From positions 12,433,695 through 12,497,694 of the forward strand of contig JABAKD010000012.1 of assembly GCA_012845835.1 (NCBI GenBank): 64,000 bases of DNA. The letters are read 5' to 3'. The position numbers and the translations under genes are program-made. How positions within the stretch are numbered: the stretch's first letter is position 1; every line of letters begins with the position of its first letter. Source of the stretch: Undaria pinnatifida (taxonomy: Eukaryota > Sar > Phaeophyceae > Laminariales > Alariaceae). This document shows positions 1 to 11,716 of this stretch, in pieces. The notes below the pieces were generated by a model. That model saw nothing but the letters and a program-made list of their open reading frames with translations. It ran no database searches and was not told the DNA's origin.

Positions 1-573
1 AAAAAAAAAAAAAACGTTTGGACCCTCTGGTAGGCAATAGCACTGTTTGTCGTGCCCAAAAGTAACCCGCAAAAGACAACATAAAAACCCCTCAACAAGT
101 ACGACGATTTTTTCTAAGAAGCGCTGGTTTTCTCGACGTACGAGCCCAATGCTACGATTGGGGGGGGTGTTTTGGGGGGGGGGCATTTTTTGCGCTGTGG
201 CCCGGAGATACGACTCGTGCGACTGACCCCCTGTTCCTTCGCGGGTGCTATTTTCATGTAGCGACATGAACCCGCAATGCAATCGTTAGCCACGCTACGG
301 CAACAGCAAAACAATCTTGAGGCCAAAGCTACGGTAGAAGGGGGGTACCCCCTTTTTTACGCAATTTTTTTTTGCCGTGGCTCGGGGTCACTCGCGCGAG
401 CGATCCCCCCTGTTTCTTGGCGGTCTTGGTGAAGCTCTTGACCAGTGCTGTCATATTTTTTGCGATATGAAGCCACGACGGAACGGTAAGCTACGCGCTG
501 CGCCGTAACAATTGCGCCCCAAAGAGCATTTTTTTTGTCAATGATGAGGTGTACAAAGTCGCCCCGCGCGAGT
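1..573. repeat. Poly-G/T-rich dispersed elements with CACTCGCGCGAGTG core
   Basis: No gene is seen here. The stretch holds two diverged copies of an element that recurs across the first 12 kb. Each has a run of G (about 165-185 in this copy), a TTTTTTG-rich spacer, then 'gtggc..gggg', a near-palindrome related to CACTCGCGCGAGTG (around 210 and 390) and 'cccctgttcctt'. Other copies start near 2110, 2230, 4900, 9210 and 12320. The short reading frames crossing it are translations of the repeat. Confidence 0.6.
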
Positions 574-768
574 ATGATATGATATAATAATGATATGATA
601 TGATATGATATGATATGATATGACATGATGTTATATGATATGATTAATATGATATGATATGATATGATATGATATGATATGATATGATATGATATGATAT
701 GATATGGTGTGATATGATATCATATCATATCATATCATATGATGATATGATATGATATGATAGCTCAG
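574..768. repeat. ATATG pentanucleotide satellite with internal strand flip
   Basis: Nearly pure tandem GATAT/ATATG pentamers over about 195 bp. Around 721-740 the unit switches to its reverse complement (CATAT) and then back, so the array can fold on itself. One interruption is visible near 642. Confidence 0.9.
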
Positions 769-794
769 ACCCGTCAGTGAAAATGGGGGTGTAC

Positions 795-1383
795 CATAAT
801 ATAATCATACCATCATCATAACACCATCATAACATCATCATAATATCATCGTAGCATCATAACAACATCATAACAACATCATAACATCATCATAACATCA
901 TCATAACACCATCATAACATCATCATAACATCATCATAACATCATCATCACATCATCATAACATCATAACATCATAACATCATCACAACACCATCATATA
1001 ACATAATCATAACATCATCATAACATCATCATAACATCATCATAACATCATCATAACATCAATCATAACATCATCATAACACCATCATAACATCATCGTA
1101 ACACCATCATAACACCATCATATAACATGATCATAGCATCATCATAACATCATCATAACATCATCATAACACCATCATAACATCATCATAACATCATCAT
1201 AACATCATCATATAACATCATCATAACACCATCATAACATCATCATAGCATCAGCATAGCACCACCATAACATCATCATAACATCATCATAACATCATAC
1301 CATCATCATAACATCATCATATAACATCATCATAACACCATCATATATCATCATAGCATCATCACAGCACCACCATAACACCC
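795..1383. repeat. ATCATCATAAC minisatellite
   Basis: About 590 bp of tandem 9-12 bp units built from ATCATAAC with optional extra ATC triplets, and scattered ACCATC and ATATAAC variants. The strand is strongly A/C/T with almost no G. No coding sequence. Confidence 0.9.
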
Positions 1384-1433
1384 CCCCTATCGCACTGTAG
1401 CCTTGGTCAGAGAACAACGTTTCCGACGAGTTT

Positions 1434-1640
1434 TTGGGTTTCATTTACGTTTTTTTTTTCCTTCATCCCGTTTATTATCCTCGCAGTACTCTCGCGCTTC
1501 CTCCCAGAATTAACTCAGACCCGGGGTCACGTAGCGGGCCCTCTCCCCCCCCCTCCCCACTACGGTACGTGCCTTCATTTTTAGAATTCAACATTTCCTT
1601 CCCTTCCTTGTCGAATTGTGGAATATACACAACGTTATGT
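1434..1640 (+). repeat. Dispersed repeat shared with 36.7-36.9 kb
   Basis: The order poly-T, 'tatcctcgcactac', 'actcagaccc ggggtcac', 'agcgggccct', a C-rich run, 'ccactacggtacgtgcctt', and 'attcaacatttccttcc' is repeated almost letter for letter at 36715-36890, and partly at 51170-51260. The open frame here has no other support. Confidence 0.65.
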
Positions 1641-1739
1641 GCACAATACTGGGTTAAAGAGCCCCGTCATTCAACAACAAAAAAAATGCCACAAAAAAAA
1701 TACCACCTCTGTTATCGTGTAGAAGTACGCGTCATCTAG

Positions 1740-3794
1740 CCCTCCCATGTTTTCGTTGACGTGTGTGGACTCATCCCACGCTATCTAGAGGGGGTGCCGC
1801 CGAACTTTTCTGGAACTTTTCTGAGCTCCTAGCGCTACCAATAGGAGAGCTCTCTATATCTGTATCTCAAACCCGAAGCATGACTTTCGAAGAAAAGATA
1901 ACATTATGATTCGTCTAGCGCGATACCCGCGGCCAACTTGTCTGTGCGCTTGTCGCTATTTTTAGATAAAGGCTGCGGTAAGGGAGGTACCCCCAATTTC
2001 ACTGCCGAGTCTGAGACACTCGCACGAGCTACTCCGCACCTCACTGAGTGAAAAAAACACGTTGTTAGGCGATCTGATTGACGCAGGATGATAGCTGACC
2101 ATCCCATCGGGGGGGGGGGGAACATATCGACAAATGAAATCGGCACGAAAGCCTGTGACCACGTGGAACAGGGCGGTCACTCGCGCGAGTGACCACCATC
2201 TCGACACCGAAAAAAAATGTCCGAAAGGGACCCCCCCCCCCTAACCGTAGCATTGGTCTAAAACAAATACTTCGGATCAAGGGTACGGTAGGGGAGTACC
2301 CCCCAATCGTCACTCCCGGGTCAAAGCCAAAAAAGGGTACACCTCTAGATCGTACAAGTCGTAAAATCATCATTCTAACAACGAAGTTCCCCACTTGAGA
2401 AGGTCACAATACAACACGCGAGCTACGGTAGAGGTATACCGTTTTTTGGCTATTATTATTGTGTTTTCTGAATGACGGGGCTCCTTAACCTGGGCAAAAT
2501 CGTCGGGAAAATAAATAAACAATTGTTTTTGTTTGCATGATTTTCGTTGTGCACCTTCTAGGCCATGGCATGTTTTCCTCCGGTAGAGCAGTTTTGTTTT
2601 TTTTTGCTGCAAATCAGGTTTTTTCAGGGAGAAGTCTTAAGCTCACAAATTGAGGTTCCAACCTCGGACAAAAAAGCGGTGATTCTCCATCGTGGCACGC
2701 GTCAGGGTCAGAAACCTTTTGGCTCGAAAAGTACAACCCTTGCGCCGTGGAATGACTCTGTGCGCCTCCCTGGTTTTGGACTAAATCGCCTCTGAGAATA
2801 GGTGCTATGGTATATATATATCCCCTCCACCCCGTTGGAGCTGTTAAGATACGGCCTCGAAAGGCCTGTAATTATCCAAATTTGAGATCATTTGGATGGT
2901 TTTCGTATGATAAGGTTGGCGGTTTATATTCGGGAAAGTTAGGAAATAGATCGGAGGCACGTGCCTCCGATCTCAGAAGCTATCCCGGGCTTTGGTGGAA
3001 ACGAATAAAGCTACATCTCTACGAAGGAACGAAAGTGAGTACTCTCCGAGGACCTGCTCAATTAGCAGACCTGCAGAGGGCACTCTGTGTCCCCCACCTT
3101 TAATTTAACAGAGCGTTATATGGCTTATTAATATATAGCAGTTGTCCTCTTTACATAGCTGGCAGGCGTTATCGTCCGCCTGAACGAACAGCTCCTCCCC
3201 CTCTTCTGTCGGAAGGTATCCGGCGGACAGCGAGCAACTAACGCCAGAGATGTACCATCCAAGCAACCCGCGTGTGTGAGTGAGTGGCAATTTCAGAGCG
3301 AGGGAGGCACCCCTGCATAGCAGTAGTCGGTCCCTAGGTCCACATTGCCCTCAATACTGTTAATACCACACACAAGATTGATCTGCTACCATTATCGTAG
3401 CTGAAAAATATTGATTGGATTTGAGATCGCGGTTTGACATGCTTACTTTCGGTTTGTCGAGACGTGTTCACGTGCCCTCTAAACGGGGTGTTACCGAGGG
3501 CGGCGAGGTGTGATCCTGCCATCGACTGATCCTCATCCCACGGGGGGTGGTAACGGTATAATTGGGCTTGCACCTTACGGGTTAGCTAATAATGTTTCTG
3601 GCATTCTGACCTGACCTTCTGACCTTGCGTCCGGTTGAGCTCTCTACTCAAGCGTGAGAGACACTACGGACCCGTGGGTCTGATTTTTTTTTTTCCGAGA
3701 GTACACTCGGTTCAGGGCTATAGCGCGCACAGTGAAAGCATTGGTCGGGTTGCACGAACGAATGCCTTCTTGAAATCATTCTTCGGGTGAGACG
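1740..3794. other. Non-coding stretch with diverged repeats
   Basis: I see no exon. It contains two poly-G elements (about 2105-2210 and 2230-2330), a copy of the 'ttctgaatgacggggctcc' repeat (about 2460-2500), and ordinary AT/GC-mixed sequence up to 3.79 kb. A 13-bp self-complementary GGAGGCACGTGCCTCC motif lies near 2954. Confidence 0.4.
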
Positions 3795-4056
3795 TTATTG
3801 AGATCCTCATGTCAGGAGCTCAGAAATTTCTCAGAATCTTCTGCACCCCCCTGCTACATATTATTGAGATCCTCATGTCAGGAGCTCGGAAATTTCTCAG
3901 AATCTTCTGCACCCCCCTGCTACATATTATTGAGATCCTCATGTCAGGAGCTCAGAAATTTCTCAGAACCTGCTGCACCCCCCTGCTACATATTATTGAG
4001 ATCCTCATGTCAGGAGCTCAGAAATTTATCAGAATCTGCTGCACCCCTTACCACCA
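3795..4056 (+). repeat. 66-bp tandem repeat, four copies
   Basis: Units begin with TTATTGAGATCCTC at 3795, 3861, 3927 and 3993, exactly 66 bp apart, with only a few substitutions. The unit includes the palindromic GAGCTC core of a dispersed element also present near 5600, 9500, 16690 and 17800. There are no unique spacers between units, so this is a minisatellite and not CRISPR. Confidence 0.9.
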
Positions 4057-5212
4057 TGGGATGAGTCGATCATACATCCGCAGCCCTAGTCCGTAGTGAG
4101 ACCGTACCAGGTAGGAGACCTTTGCACCCATACAATAACGGGACGGGGCACGTAAGCTTTTCACTGACCAGAGGCAGACGTTTCTTGCCAAGCGCGAAAC
4201 GCCGTGAGGTGTTCAGCGATATGCGTAAGGCGTGACGAGGCGGCAGGGGGGGGGGGGGGTAAGCACATCCACTATCATGCATGGCCGTAGTCCACGTAGA
4301 GGCCATAATTATTAAACCTTTGCATCCCTCGTACAATACCGGGATCGAGCACGGCGGTGTGCACCTTTTCTTTTCTGAAGCGCTCCTCGCTTTTTGAGCC
4401 GCTTTATGTATCGCCACACAAAAATTGATTTTTGACAAAAACGATTTATGAACATGAAAGTTGTCGTCAAAAACGGGGGGGGGGGGTTACTTTGCCTCCA
4501 CCTCCTGCGTCGCGGCTCCATTAGCCCCAATACCATGTCCGAACAAAGAACAACAAGTGTCCGTGCTCGGCATGGGCTGCGGGGGTGCCTTTCCAGCGCG
4601 TCAGAGACTTGAGTTTTAGGCAGTTTGGGGCAAGCGCGGACATGTTGCGTAGGCGTGTTTCCCCTACAACCCTGCAAATAATCGAAAACCCCGGGGGGTA
4701 TTCCCGGCGCCTTTTGACCATTTCCCAAAATGAAATGGCGAACCCGATGAAAACAACCCCATGTCTTAGGTATACAACGAAACATGTTGCAAAAAATGTA
4801 GAGTAGAGCATTTCCCGAAGATTGCCCCGTCATTAAGGCAACATTTTTAGCCCCCCCCAAAAGGGCTGCACACCTCTATCGACCCGACGAGCTGCGGTAG
4901 GGGGGGGGGGTCACGTTTTGGGGCCTTTTTTTTCAGTTGTGTCCCCGGGCTCACTCGGGCGAGTAACTATTCCTTTTTTACGGTCTCGAAAAGTTTCGTG
5001 CTTTTGACCTAATTTGTGACATGACACCGGCCCGCCACAGAATGGCTAGCTAGCTACGCTGCGCCAAACAAGGGGCGAACCTGAAGGCTTTTTTCTGGCA
5101 CAGTGAGTGAGGCGCCCGGACAGAATCACTCGTGGGAGTGGCCCCAAGTTTACCGGCGGTGAAAGATACACGATAAAGGTACACGATAGAGGTAAGATAC
5201 ACGATGAAGGTA

Positions 5213-5437
5213 CACGATAGAGGTATACCTTTTTTTGGCGAAACTTGTTTCTGAATGACGGGGCTCCCTAACCCAAAATCGTCGGAATTACCTAAGGTAT
5301 ACCTTTTTTTGGCGAAAATGGTTTCTGGATGACGGGGCTTCTTAACCCAAAGTCGTCGGAATTAAGGTATACCTTTTTTTGGCGATTTTTTTTTTGAATG
5401 GCGGGACTCCTCTTCACCCCAAGATCGTCGTTAAAAA
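5213..5437 (+). repeat. ~70-80 bp tandem repeat, three copies
   Basis: Three successive units start with GGTATACCTTTTTTTGGCGA (about 5221, 5296, 5364) and run through 'tgaatgacggggctcc', 'taacccaaaatcgtcgg'. The same module occurs singly near 2460, 16160-16440, 19120 and 28700, so this is a local amplification of a dispersed element. Confidence 0.8.
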
Positions 5438-5439
5438 TA

Positions 5440-7065
5440 GGACATTTTTTGTTGCATGATACACTCGTCGTGCACCCTGGGCAAAATCGGGGTTTTTTAT
5501 CCGGTGGTATTAATAGCGGTTGATTTTTTCTCTCCACGAACGGGCTGCCAGAGCCATGCCAAGGTAACAGCGGTCGGTTGCAGCATCAGAAAGTCCCTGA
5601 GCTCTCCTCACATGAGGGGCTCAATATCTCATCCGATGCTACATGACTTCGAAGGCGTTCTTTGTTCGCAACAACCCGACCAGGCTTCTATGCTTTAGTC
5701 CTAAAACACGTATTAACCCATATTTATTCGTGTGTTAGTACTCGTGAAATCACTTCACTATCCGGTAGTTCCTCACATGAGAAGGAGCCCAATCGGCCAG
5801 GAACGTTTTGGCGCAAAATGCGCAACCCCTACGTACCGTGTGAGATGACAGATCAGTTTTTGGGTGTTCACGGCATGTCTCAAGCCCCCAAATTGAGGAA
5901 CCTCGGAGAAAAAGAGGTGCACCTCTACGAATCGTACGTGGCACGCGTCGAAAGGGTGACTTCCCTGCCGCAGTACTATATCCCCTTGTTTTTTTTTGGT
6001 CTATCGTGCTGCTGTAGCACGCGTCAAACTCTTGACATCCGCGAGTTTTTCTGCGAGAACCCTGTTCAGGGATGCAAGACATAACTCGAGGCAGAACCGA
6101 GCTTTGGAATCGGTCGCCGTGTTGGTTATATAGTAGTGTAGGGGAGACCCTCTCGGAGATCCCTGTTACAAAGTCGGCGAGATTCTCAATCGAACGAACT
6201 CGAGAACATATATTTCGGGGGTTGTATAGCCCTACCCACTGGGCTATACTCAAGTCACGTGGCTAGGTGTAGCACAGAGGGTAGTGCTGTGTGATCAACA
6301 CCACGGTCGAAATACGCCAAGCATGGTTGATGCACATTTTTGTTACTATTATATAATAGGCAACGTCGGGACCAATGGTTGTTGTGTGGGGAGGGAGCTA
6401 CATGTGTATTATACACAGCAGATTGGTTTGTCGGCGCTAGACAATCAATGTTGCCTCGAGCAAGACTTGCAGCTTAGTCCGATGATAGAGACATACGCGA
6501 GGGAGGGGGGGATTCGTAGCTCCTCAGCAGTCTTCTCGCCATTATCCCAGGTGTTCAGCGTTTTATACATATTATTCGTGTCTCACTCTGGGATGAAGAA
6601 ACAGGACAGATACGCTGGGTAGATTGATGCCGCTGGGTGGAAACAACGGTTTACCGTGGCGACAACGAACACGACACAGACACTACTATACTGGTAAGCA
6701 GTAGTATAAACCACACGAGAAGGAGTCGTTCTCCGGTAGCACCCCCAACTTTTTTTTTCACGAAATCGCCGGTTTTTGAAACCAGCTCCTGGCCGTAACC
6801 TCCTGAAAATACGGTACCCCTTGCCACCCCGACGTCATCGTTCGATAGTCCTTTGCAAGCTAAACATATGAAGAGTTTTTTTCCATAGCATCCGTCCTCG
6901 TGTCAAACAGCCATGAAACGCGCGTCAAAGGAAATCTCTGCTTTGGGGAGGGGCTATCATAGAATCAGTCGAAGGTGGTTTCAACCCCCTATCCCCCGCC
7001 CCCCCTCCTTCCGTCCGCAACCCCTCGCACCCCGGGGAGGAAAAGGTACATACAATCTGTACAGT
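5440..7065. repeat. Repeat-derived intergenic region
   Basis: No exon recognised. 5590-5720 is a copy of the 'GAGCTCctgacatgagg...cgcaacccgacc' element also at 9480-9660 and 17770-17960. 6130-6290 ('gagaccctctcggagatccc ... acccactgggctat ... gggtagtgctgtg') is matched by 63085-63215. Open frames on both strands overlap these repeats and are not supported as genes. Confidence 0.5.
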
Positions 7066-10000
7066 CTAGGATGTCAGCATCGTCCTCAGGTCGGGAGCGA
7101 AAAGGGTCACACGTCCGCCTTCCTCATCAATGATACCACCCGCACTTCTTTCGACACAAATACCGTAACCGGCTTCCTCTTCCCCCTCGTCCTCCCCCTC
7201 GTCCTGCCCCTCCTCCTCCCCGTCCTCCTCCTTCCCCCCCTCGTCCTCGTCCTCCTCCTCCTCCTCCTCTTCCTCCTCCTCCTCCTCCTCCTCCTCCTCC
7301 TCCTCCTCCTCCTCCTCCTCCTCCTCCTCCTCCTCCTCCTCCTCATCCTCCTCCTCATCCTCCTCCTCCTCCGCCCCCCATTTCCCGTGCTGGCTTCTTG
7401 TTGTTCTGCCCGTTACCGTCGCCTCGGCTCGTTGTCTTCCTTCCCGCTGCGACCGATGTTCTTGCAACCGATGGCTTTTACTCGCTACAGCCGTTATCCT
7501 ACCTTGCACCGCGTCGTGCTGTGACCAAGCCCGTTTCGACTCAGGGCTTCTGCTCGTTATTCTGAAACCACCACGGTGGGCGGGGTCGACGGTATCCAAC
7601 CCACTACCCCAACCCTCCTGCCGTCCCCTGGCGACCATTCTTTCTTTCCCAGCACCCCCACGCCGGGTATCACCACACAGCCTGCCATCGCCACCTCCTC
7701 CTACACCAAGGCGTACCAATAGCTCGGGTACAGACGGTGGACAATATGTAGATGCACTATCTCCACGCCGTTGCGATAGCATGCCTTGCACGGGAACCCG
7801 AACCCCTGTTTCTTTACGTACTACCCTTGTTTCTTGGGGAGGCCGTTTTTCTTTGAGGACCGCCTTTTCTTGGGGAAACCCTTTCTCTTGTCCGCGCCGC
7901 CCTCTGCGAGTCGTCGCCCCATTCCTCTTTCGCTCTTCGATCCCACACGACGAGGGGAAGGGGGGGCTCAATAACGAGGGGGGGGGGGGGCTCCTTACTA
8001 CCCGCCCCTCGGTCTCGGCCCGAGGGGAGTTCGACTCATCGTCTTCTTCCGGTCCCGGTGATGCATTTTTTTGTCGCGTTGCTGGCCGCCGATGGTTCAT
8101 CTCGTCTTCTGCCTCGTGCGCGCCTGCTGCTGGTGGTGATGCCGCTGGTTGTTGTCTTTTGTGCCGGTGGTTCGCGTCGCGAGGCGGTGCATCCCAGGGG
8201 GGGGGCGAGGAGGAGGAGTCATCCCGCGAAGACGCGATGTCGCGGTGAACAATCCCGCTGATCTCGAACTCTTCGTGCTCGCCTGGTGGTGGTTCCGCTG
8301 GTTGCTGTTGCTGGTTCTGGCACGCAACTGTGTGAGCGCCAGGCAGTGCGTCCCAGGGATAGGGGGAATCGTTATCACTATCCCGGACGGAGGCCAAATC
8401 GCGGTGTATCTGAACGATAGTGCGCTCGTTTCGCCGGAAGAGCTCTTCTAGCTCATCGTCCACTACCTTTCCATCTAGCGCCGCACTGGAAAAAACATCG
8501 GACGTCGAAATATTTCGACCCGATCCCGGGCTCCGCTGCGATGAAGCAGCACTGCCACTTCTAGCATTGCCGCAATTTCCACTGGTGCTGCTGCTACTTC
8601 CAGCATTTCCGCAAATTACACTGCTGATGCTGCTGCCGCTTCTTCTAAGTTTCCCAAAAACTGCACTGATGCTGCTGCTGTCACTGACGTTGCTATTGTT
8701 GTTGCTGCTGCTGGCGATGATAGAGTCGCTGGCCAGTTCCGTTGTCGATGCGGAAGACACCGGTTTCAAAATACCCACCGTCATCTCGTGTCTGTCAGGG
8801 GCGGGTGGGGTTTCGGATAGGATTCGCATGAGCCGCAGGGAGCAACGCAGTGAAATGGCAGAGCGCACAGCGTTAAATCTTGGCCCGGGTGCTCGTTCGG
8901 CGACATACATCGATGACTTCGAAGCTAGCAGCAGCGAAATTTTTCAAAGTCGTTCCTACGTCGCACTGTGTATTTAAGCATACCGGGTTTCTTGCCGCGA
9001 AATCGTGATTTTTTTTTTTTTTTCCTTTCATGCGTCTGTCCACATGCACTGCTGTCAGAAAAAAAAATCGCACGGCCTTGCACAAACAAACACCCAACCG
9101 AAGCCTAGGCGTACGGCCTGTTCACTCGCAGTAGACCCGCAAGGTTGTGCCCGAACACGCTCGAGGCGTGTCACGGTGGGGGTGGGGTGCAGCAGATTAC
9201 ACCACCAATGGCACGGTAGGGGGGGGGGGGTTATGTTGTTATTACCCCCTTTTGGGCACTTTTTTTTGCAGTGGCTGGGCGTCACTCCGCGCGAGTGAAA
9301 CCCCTGTTCCTTGCGGTGACGGGCTTTCTTTCGAGTTGCTGTTTTGACATTCTCGACACTAAAATACGGAAAGGGGTGGTTATGGTTAGCTATTACGCTG
9401 CAACGACAAAAAAAAAACACCGAACGTGTTCTTGTCAGAAGCGAGGTACAGAGCCATCCCAGGCCAGAGGTGCAGCATAATATTCTGAGAATTTTCTGGA
9501 GCTCCTAACATGAGGCTGAGCTCACTAAAATACCACCCGAAAAACGCCTTCGAAGATAGTAATCGTTCGCGCAACCCGAGGGGATCAACCAGCATTTTTT
9601 ACGCGTTACTGTAGTCCTAAAACAAGCATAACCGGCAAAAATATCTAGCCAACCGATAGCTCCATACTTGACCCCCGGTCAATAATCCTTTGGCCCTGAA
9701 AAGTACAGCCCCTGGCGGGAGGTGTCTATGCTTCTCGGTGAAACCAATAAGCCTGAATGAAGGGGCTCGTCACGGCGTGGAGCTGGTACCCAATACCTTG
9801 CGCCGTGCCGGTTGTGTTTTTTACAATTATTTTCCATCAGTGCCAAAGTCTGCTGGGAGTGTTCGCCGAGTTTCGCATACGCTGGCGTGTTTGCGATTGT
9901 ACCAATTTTTGGTTGGCTAGGTATTGGGTAGGAAAAACATGTAATACTATTTTACGTCGAACGCTGTGGCACACAATCACACAACCCAAGGCCGGTCACA

Positions 10001-11628
10001 ATCAATCCCCGAAAAATCAGCCAAAAAAAAGTTACGCTGTTAGTAGAAAGTAAGTTTTCCTACAACACAATTTTTTGGAATTTCGAACCTTCGTAGCTTC
10101 TTTCGGTGGGTTGGTTGGCCTTAGGCTGTACCTGGTAAATAGTATGACATTTGCCGTTTCCCAGTATTATTTTTACAGCCCTTCCAAACCAACAGATGAG
10201 AAGAGGTTGAAAATCGCAAGACACCCTACTTTTTTCTCCGCGCGAGAGGAACAGCAGTTGTTTGGGCGAGGCATGGAGCTCTTCACGCGAGGAGCCTCGG
10301 GAAAAAAAAGGTCATCCCACGGTATAGGTGCAGCACACTCTCAAGTTTTTTTTTTTTTTCCTTACACCTGCCACGATAGAAGAGGTGCACCAATCATATT
10401 GTTGTTTGTTTCCTGAGGTTCCTCCATTTTGTGAGCTTCAAGACCTCTCCCAAAAAATTGGTTTGGAGATAAAAAACCAGCTATGATCCCGGATGAACAG
10501 ATCCCATGGTCTATTAATAGGCACTCAACGAAAATCATCCCCAAGAACATCCTATTTCCGACGATTTAGTTGGGGTTAAGGAAGCCCTGTCAATCATGCA
10601 GAAACCAAAAATAGCCAAAAAATGGCATACACCTCTACTGTAGCAAGCGTCCGATATCAACATCAACATCAACATCAACATCATCATCACCATCAACATC
10701 ATCAACATCATCATCATCATCAACATCATCATCAACATCAACATCAACATCAACATCAACATCAACATCAACATCAACATCATCAACATCATCATCATCA
10801 ACATCATCAACATCATCATCAACATCATCATCATCATCAACATCATCAACATCAACATCATCATCAACATCATCAACATCATCATCAACATCATCATCAT
10901 CATCAACATCATCAACATCATCATCATCATCAACATCATCATCAACATCAACATCAACATCAACATCAACATCAACATCATCATCATCATCAACATCATC
11001 AACATCATCATCATCAACATCATCATCAACATCAACATCAACATCAACATCAACATCATCAACATCATCATCATCAACATCATCAACATCATCATCAACA
11101 TCATCATCATCATCAACATCATCAACATCAACATCATCATCAACATCATCAACATCATCAACATCATCATCAACATCATCATCATCATCATCATCAACAT
11201 CATCAACATCATCATCATCACCATCATCAACCATCATCACCATCATCAACCATCATCGCCCGAAGACATTAGTTCGCGCACCTCGACCCGACACTTCTGT
11301 GCCCTGGTCCTATCAATAGAGAAATCTATACCCCGCAAAAGCATCAGAGACTAACCGGTAGTTTTCTTAACGTTAGGACCTCTCAACCGGCCAAAAAGGT
11401 CAGAAAAGGTCACCTTAAGGTCCAAAACGACGTGTGCAACCCTCTCTCTATTGAGTGGGATGACTCTAGAGTACACCCCTTATTATCGTCGCCGTGGCGT
11501 GAGCTTGGCCGGGCTCCTCACCTCAAGATTTACCCCCCGCCAAACACCTCACCTTCGCAATAAACCCGTGTTGAGGTTTTTACATAGATTACCCATGATA
11601 CTTTTTTTTTGTCTGTGCCTTAACCCTT

Positions 11629-11716
<88 letters not shown>

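Noticed and set aside
3795-4056. CRISPR-like regular repeats
   Set aside because: The 66-bp units abut with no unique spacers, and the context is eukaryotic; it is a minisatellite.
7781-8977. Plus-strand ORFs over LRR exon 6
   Set aside because: Shadows of the minus-strand exon; the duplicated protein motif is only present in the minus frame.
10535-11272. Long His/Gln, Met/Leu and Asp/Val ORFs on both strands
   Set aside because: They are translations of a CAT/CAA array that cannot contain stop codons in these frames.
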